In this document: in pieces, positions 59,151 to 64,000 of the stretch
How positions within the stretch are numbered: position 1 is the stretch's first letter
Layout of the letters: every line of letters starts with the position of its first letter
Origin: Ampelocalamus luodianensis
Taxonomy: Eukaryota; Streptophyta; Magnoliopsida; Poales; Poaceae
Direction of reading: 5' to 3'
NCBI GenBank assembly: GCA_036346255.1
Contig: CM070635.1
Coordinates: 47,271,715 to 47,335,714, forward strand
DNA: 64,000 bases
Position numbers and translations under genes: made by a program
The notes under the pieces: generated by a model
What the model was told of the DNA's origin: nothing
Databases searched by the model: none
What the model saw: only the letters and a program-made list of their open reading frames with translations

Positions 59151-59412
59151 TATTAGGAAACCGGGCCCGGCCAGGAGTCCGGGTCCGGGTGGGCACCTCA
59201 TCCACCCTAGACTATATATAGGAGGGGGGACCCCCCCGATCATTGTACACAATTCATTATTGAAAGAGCAATAAAGAGCAGCCTGCAGTCCCCTCTCATA
59301 CTTGTGTTTCATCTATTGTTGTGTTCTTGTGTTCTTGCATCGCTCTTACGAATCTGATTTTGTATACGAGGTAATCGCTCGGACTGGACTTGCCAGTGAC
59401 GGTTCCTCAACA
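59151..59412 (+). repeat. 3' LTR of the 7.1-kb copia
   Basis: 262 bp; one base different from the 5' LTR. It directly follows the polypurine tract at 59141-59150. Confidence 0.95.
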
Positions 59413-59510
59413 ATATCGATCGATGCGCAGCAGGAAGCTTCGGTCACAGCTGACGCAAAATACTCCATCGGGAAACACGTACTTGCGCTCTCCCTTTCAC
59501 CGCCTCAATA

Positions 59511-59753
59511 GGAAAATAATTATGTAGGAACTGGTCCACAATTTTATCAGTGTACACTTATTCCACTACGTGATATACGTCTTTTCACGAATCTCAAAGC
59601 ATGAGATGCTAGTCTTCAGTATTTAATTCGTGAAAATTCACATTAGTAATTTATTGAGCTGTGCGCTTTGAGATTCGTGAAAAAACACGTGTCACGCGGT
59701 GGAATGGGTTTACACTGATGGAATTGTGGACCAGCTCCTATAAGATTATTTTC
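59511..59753. mobile_element. Foldback Mutator-type MITE
   Basis: Inverted arms of about 90 bp each: GAAAATAATTATGTAGGA on the left and GAAAATAATCTTATAGGA as the complement of the right, then shared CTGGTCCACAATT and TTCACGAATCTCAAAGC. It is flanked by a 9-bp duplication with one mismatch, GCCTCAATA (59502-59510) and GCCTCAACA (59754-59762). Nine bases is the Mutator-type duplication size. Confidence 0.8.
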
Positions 59754-61496
59754 GCCTCAACAAGCCCTTACATCGGCTGTACGTAATTTTGGGAGTTGTT
59801 CAAACAAATCGTTTAAATTTACATTTCTATACAAACATGAAAAAAAAATTTGAATGGCACCGAACAAGTCATCATTTGTCTCGAGACATTTCAGACATGT
59901 TGATGCGGGGAGGGGGTTGTCTTAATCTTCACGACGTAGGATTATGGATAACTAGCATGTACAACCTAGCAATTGATGCGGTCAACCACCGTCTTTAAAC
60001 GACAAGTTGCAGCACTCAAATTACTCAACCACACATTATGGTCCTCGTCTACTCACTATCGTGGAGCAAACACGTTCAAGCAATCCTAAAGAATCACAAA
60101 AATAACGGAGTGGCAACTCAGAAATAACATCTAATCTCAATTGGTAGTGGAAATGACTCACACACAAAGAGGAACAAGTGTTATATTTCTGAAATTTCAA
60201 CTCTATGTTACATGGGAGGGGGTACCCTTCTTATATAGGTTTGAGGTGTGCTAAAGTACCCGAGCTACAGTGTGGCGGTTGCTACAGTGTTGCTGATGAT
60301 ATATGCGTTTACATCATATCATGATGATCTTCTATAGCTATGCTTCCCAAGTTTTCAATGCTTCTTTTTCATTCATTGTGTTATCTTTTTGAATCTCTTG
60401 TCGCACTTGTCTTGCCCTAGCCCTTGTCATTGCTCCAATTGAGGCTTGTATTGTTGGTTCAAAACTTGAAGTAGATGATGTAGTGTGCTTGCTAGTGATA
60501 TCCTCATCATATGTCCTAACTCAGAACAACCAGCCAGCTTGCCTAGTCACATAACCTAGCCGGAAGTTGCTTTTCAAAAAAGCTCTTTTATGGTGCATTT
60601 AAATCAATATGAGACGTCCAAACTTCTTGATCCAATGGATCAGATTAGTTAGGATTTAATTATACTTCCTTTGGTAGTATGTGTAGTATAATATGGAGAT
60701 AGATAAAATTGTAAAGGAAGGTATGACGTTGGAGTAATTTTCGCTGTCATAGTGAGCTTTTTTTTTCACACTCAGAAGGTCTAGTCGCCGGCCCAGAATC
60801 AGCCTGGGCCTTTCCTATTACATTTGATACGCCATTACATTGGTTCGAAGTCTGGTAGGGTTAGGGTTGAGAGAGGAATTGGATCTGGCGGTTTGGCGAG
60901 GCTGTGCGATGAGGGGCGGCACGTCGGAGCGGCATGATGAGGTTGCAGCGTGTCCTGACAGCAAGTGTGGCAGAGCGGAGTGATGTGGGGGCTGCGCGAT
61001 GTGATGGTGGTCGGCGCAGTGGGTCGTGATGAGGGGGCAGAGCGGCAGCGGGAAGAGTGGAAGAGGATGGGCTGTGTGCGGGAGGGGATTTGTGCCGAAG
61101 AACGAGTGGATGAGGAGGGTGCTGCGTGTGGGAGGCGATTAGTGGATTTTTTTTAAAAGAAATGGGGGAGAGGAAGGGAGCTGGGCCTGGGGCAACCGTT
61201 CGATGAGTTTTCTCGCTCCAGACGTATGCATTGAATCATTACCCTTCAAAAAAGCTACCGCCATACCAAATAGAACCTCACCGTCACAGCTCAAGCAAAA
61301 TACTCCATCGGGAAACACGCAGTTGCTGATGCACAAGGGAAGGGAAGGGAAGGGAAGGGAGAGGAGGGGGATTGGTTGGCAGTTGCAGGCTAGCCTGAGG
61401 AACGAGGTGGCTGCTGCAGCCGGTGGCCAACGCAGGAGCCAGCTTGCATTGCTAGCGAGCTAGATACTCGATCGATCAGCTTAATTTCTGACCAAA

Positions 61497-61540
61497 CCAA
61501 AAACAAAACAAAACAAAACAAAACAAAACAAAACAAAAGC
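61497..61540. repeat. (AAAAC)n microsatellite
   Basis: About eight AAAAC units in the upstream region of the CCR-like gene. Confidence 0.9.
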
Positions 61541-62183
61541 CATCCATCCATCGACGGGCCGGGTCCCTCTCAGCGGAGTAGTAATGTGGCCACCTCATCA
61601 CCATCCGGAGTCTCTCAACCGTAATCGAGAGAAGCCGAGGGAGGGACGTTAGTTGGCACGGGCGGTGTACATGGATTTGCCGATTTGGTGTTACTCAGGG
61701 AGCGTCGTCGCGTGTTGAACTTGAATCTCGACGCCTTGCACCACGTCGCATGCAGCTGCCAACCATTCCCAACCAACCAACCAACCAACGAACCAACCAA
61801 ATACACAACCAGCCGCGCGCTTCGCTTCCCTTCCCTTCCCTCGTTTCAGCTGCTACCCGCCATTAGCTTCTAGCGGATCATTACCATTACTCCCTGGATC
61901 GTCCGCTGCCCATCCGATCCAGTCCATCCGTTGACTGCCTGCTTCATTTCCAAATCTCATAAACTAGCAGCAGTATATATGTATGTTGCTGCTTGGTTTC
62001 GTTTGGCTGCCACAACACACAATTAAGTTTCAGAGACGAGAGAGAGCAGAGGCAGAGGCAGAGGCAGAGGCAGAGCACACACCCTTTGAATGCTTCTGAA
62101 TCGGCTTTCTTTCTCCCGGTTCCGTTCCCGACTCGGACTCCTTCCTTCCCTTCCCTTCCCTTACTAAGTTCCCTTTATATACT

Positions 62184-62235
62184 CCCACCCCCACCCCCAC
62201 CCCCACCCCCAGCACCAGCACCAGCACCAGCACCC
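62184..62235. repeat. (CCCCA)n and (CAGCAC)n microsatellites
   Basis: Adjacent simple repeats in the likely 5' UTR or promoter of the CCR-like gene. Confidence 0.85.
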
Positions 62236-62408
62236 ACCTCTCTCTTCCCCTGCGCGCTTGCCTTTGCTAGTAGAGTATTTACTTACTTCCATTTGTTCAC
62301 TTAGCGCTGCACCACGAGCCTCCTCCTCCTCCAACTTTCTTGGAATTAAGCCAAGAGAGGCAGAGGCAGAGGCAGAGAGGAATCCCTGATTAAGAGAGAT
62401 TTTCAAGC

Positions 62409-63751
62409 ATGTGTCCGGCGCCGGCGGCATCAGGTAAGAGCGTGTGCGTCATGGACGCCTCCGGCCCGCTGGGCCACGCCCTCGTCGACCGCCTCCTCCG
62501 CCGCGGCTACACCGTCCACGCCGCCACCTACACCCACCACGCAGACCAAGACGACCAAGACTCCGAGTCGCTGCTCAGGCAGCTGTCCTCCTCGTGCAGC
62601 GGCGACAAACAGCAGCGGCTCAAGGTGTTCCGGGCCGACCCCTTCGACTACCACACCATCGCCGAAGCCGTCCGCGGCTGCGCCGGCCTCTTCTGCATGT
62701 TCAACACCCCCCACGACCAGGCCACCTGCGACGTGAGTTTCCTTCTAATTTCCTTGCCCTTTTCTCTCTCTCCCTCTCTCTCTCCCTCTTTTTATATAAA
62801 AAAATCGCTTCTTTCTTTCTCGAACAAACAAATATTTGGAGGATCTGTTCCTTCTTCCTTGCCCAAATTAAACACAGCCAACTTCCAACCTTAATTAATC
62901 TGCAAGAACCATCGATCACGCCGTGATGTTGCTCTCATTCGATGGATGATTTGCTCCCCTAAACTGTACCTGCAAGAATTATTGATGGTAGGAGGCACCA
63001 GGGCATGGAAATACATGGATGGAAGAGAACTGGATGAGGGAAATACTGCTGCTATGCCGTACTAGTACAGCTAGCTAGAGAGAGAGAGAGCCTTTTTCCT
63101 TTGTCAAAATTGGTGAGCTGGGCTTTAATGGCACAGCTCAGCTGCAGTGCTGTGACCTTCTTCTTCCTCCTCCTCCTCCTCCTACCAGTCCAGTCCAGTC
63201 CAGTATTAACTCTACTGCTCCAAACTTGTGGCAGCCAGAACCTATAAGGCCTTTCCTTCCTTTCCGCGTGCATTAATGGCGCCACACCCACATGACCCAC
63301 TCACTCCGGTGACTACTTTACTTACTGGACTAGCAGTATATGACCACACACAAATTAGAGCTACCAGAGCGGAGCAGGCTTCGTTACAGCTAAGCCCATG
63401 GAGGAGTACTCCAGAGTACAGAAAAGCCTAGCAGCAAGCTCATTTCATTTATGATGGTCCGTGCGGCCGTTCGGATGGGAGAGAGACGCGCAAACAAAAT
63501 CCAGCTCAGCTCAGCTAAGCTAATTAGCTAACCAAGGGGGGGTCATTTGAATGAATGTGCAGGAGGCGATGGTTGAGATGGAGGTGCGCGCGGCGCACAA
63601 CGTGCTGGAGGCGTGCGCGCAGACGGAGACCATGGAGAGGGTCGTCTTCACCTCCTCCGTCACCGCCGTCGTCTGGAAGGAGAACCACAAGCTCGTCGAC
63701 GCCTTCGACGAGAAGAACTGGAGCGAGCTCAGCTTCTGCAGGAAATTCAAG
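62409..63751 (+). CDS. Cinnamoyl-CoA reductase-like NAD(P)-dependent reductase, first two exons (partial)
   Basis: Exon 1, 62409-62732, and exon 2, 63563-63751, join in phase and encode 171 residues. The gene continues beyond 64000. It belongs to the extended short-chain dehydrogenase family of cinnamoyl-CoA reductases and dihydroflavonol reductases. These bind NAD(P)H in a Rossmann fold; CCR reduces hydroxycinnamoyl-CoA in lignin and phenolic synthesis. Signs: a nucleotide-binding start (SVCVMDASGPLGHALVDRLL), LKVFRADPFDYHTIAEAVRGC, EVRAAHNVLEACAQTETM and VFTSSVTAVVWKEN. The glycine motif is altered (DASGPLG instead of the usual TGAxGxxG). This suggests the CCR-like branch that includes rice SNL6 rather than a canonical CCR; assignment to SNL6 itself is only a suggestion. 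Splice sites are GT-AG. It looks functional as far as it goes. Confidence 0.85.
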
Positions 63752-64000
63752 GTACCACCAACTCTTCTCCATCATCATACTAGTTCACTTCTAGTACTGC
63801 TATGCTACTCCATCAATCAGCAGTCACAAACAGTAGGTCCATGAGTCCATCCATATCCATACATACACAGGTTGAAACTACGGTCGACCTTAATTTTGGG
63901 CTTTTGGCCGTCACGTACAAGTGACCCATCAAATCACGGCGGTGGCGTTGGATGTCACACCCACCAAGTTAATGCGAAACCAGAATATCAAAAGGAAAAG
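63752..64000 (+). other. Intron of the CCR-like gene, cut by the window edge
   Basis: The sequence after the donor GTACCACC at 63752 has no coding continuation to the end of the window. Confidence 0.6.

Larger units (their letters stand above)
52332..59412 (+). mobile_element. Ty1-copia retrotransposon with two near-identical LTRs
   Basis: The LTRs at 52332-52593 and 59151-59412 are 262 bp each and differ at one base (a C/T near their ends). They begin TATTAGGAAA, not TGTT, and end CAACA. An exact 5-bp target duplication, ATATC, flanks the element (52327-52331 and 59413-59417). A polypurine tract (CAAGGGGGAG) precedes the 3' LTR. Broken gag, zinc knuckle, integrase, RT and RNase H pieces follow in copia order. 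Between the 5' LTR and gag lies a strongly GC-rich stretch (about 52975-53640). Confidence 0.95.
59763..62408. other. Upstream region of the CCR-like gene, microsatellite-rich
   Basis: No gene found. From 61280 there is a short block also present at 59440. Simple repeats are dense towards the gene: (GGGAA)n at about 61338-61365, (AAAAC)n at about 61497-61540, (GGCAGA)n at about 62049-62075, (CCCCA)n and (CAGCAC)n at about 62184-62235. Confidence 0.5.

Overview
The window is nuclear DNA of a grass, most likely rice (Oryza) or a close relative. The genes are split by GT-AG introns, several first exons are very GC-rich, the proteins resemble grass families, and the spacers are packed with MITEs, Mutator-like and hAT elements and Ty1-copia retrotransposons. 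There is nothing bacterial here: no operons, no CRISPR.

Layout. 1-2.3 kb: degenerate DNA, a foldback MITE, and the last exon of a plastid fibrillin (PAP) gene whose 5' part is not visible. 4.26-13.98 kb, minus: a complete 17-exon TTI1-like gene (TELO2-interacting protein 1, ARM repeats); I could join the exons in phase into 1356 codons. 15.4-16.0 kb, minus: an intronless four-EF-hand calmodulin-like protein. 16.7-21.9 kb: a Mutator-like element, two MITEs and a broken copia copy nested inside one of the MITEs. 22.2-22.75 kb, plus: a small three-exon membrane protein. 26.1-26.5 kb, plus: the mitochondrial complex I subunit NDUFB10/PDSW, facing a possible first exon on the minus strand. 29.05-30.6 kb, minus: the 3' end of a class II trehalose-phosphate synthase gene cut off by an LTR-like fragment. 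30.95-36.35 kb: spacer bounded by two oppositely oriented hAT MITEs. 36.7-37.7 kb, minus: an inositol-tetrakisphosphate 1-kinase with a frameshifting deletion. 38-41.7 kb: decayed gene pieces (possible PPR, TPR, and the 3' end of a membrane-protein gene). 41.9-59.8 kb: a nested transposon cluster with an LTR-like block, a copia 5' fragment, a 5'-truncated copia inside a retroposon, two MITEs, and a 7.1-kb copia with almost identical LTRs but broken genes. 62.4 kb to the end, plus: the first two exons of a cinnamoyl-CoA-reductase-like gene that runs off the window.

The genes do not form a pathway; they are ordinary dispersed plant genes. The instructive parts are structural: a kinase gene broken by a small deletion, a recently inserted copia that cannot have moved by itself, a 74-bp duplication around a truncated copia, and MITEs used as insertion sites. 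I did not find a convincing new biological system.
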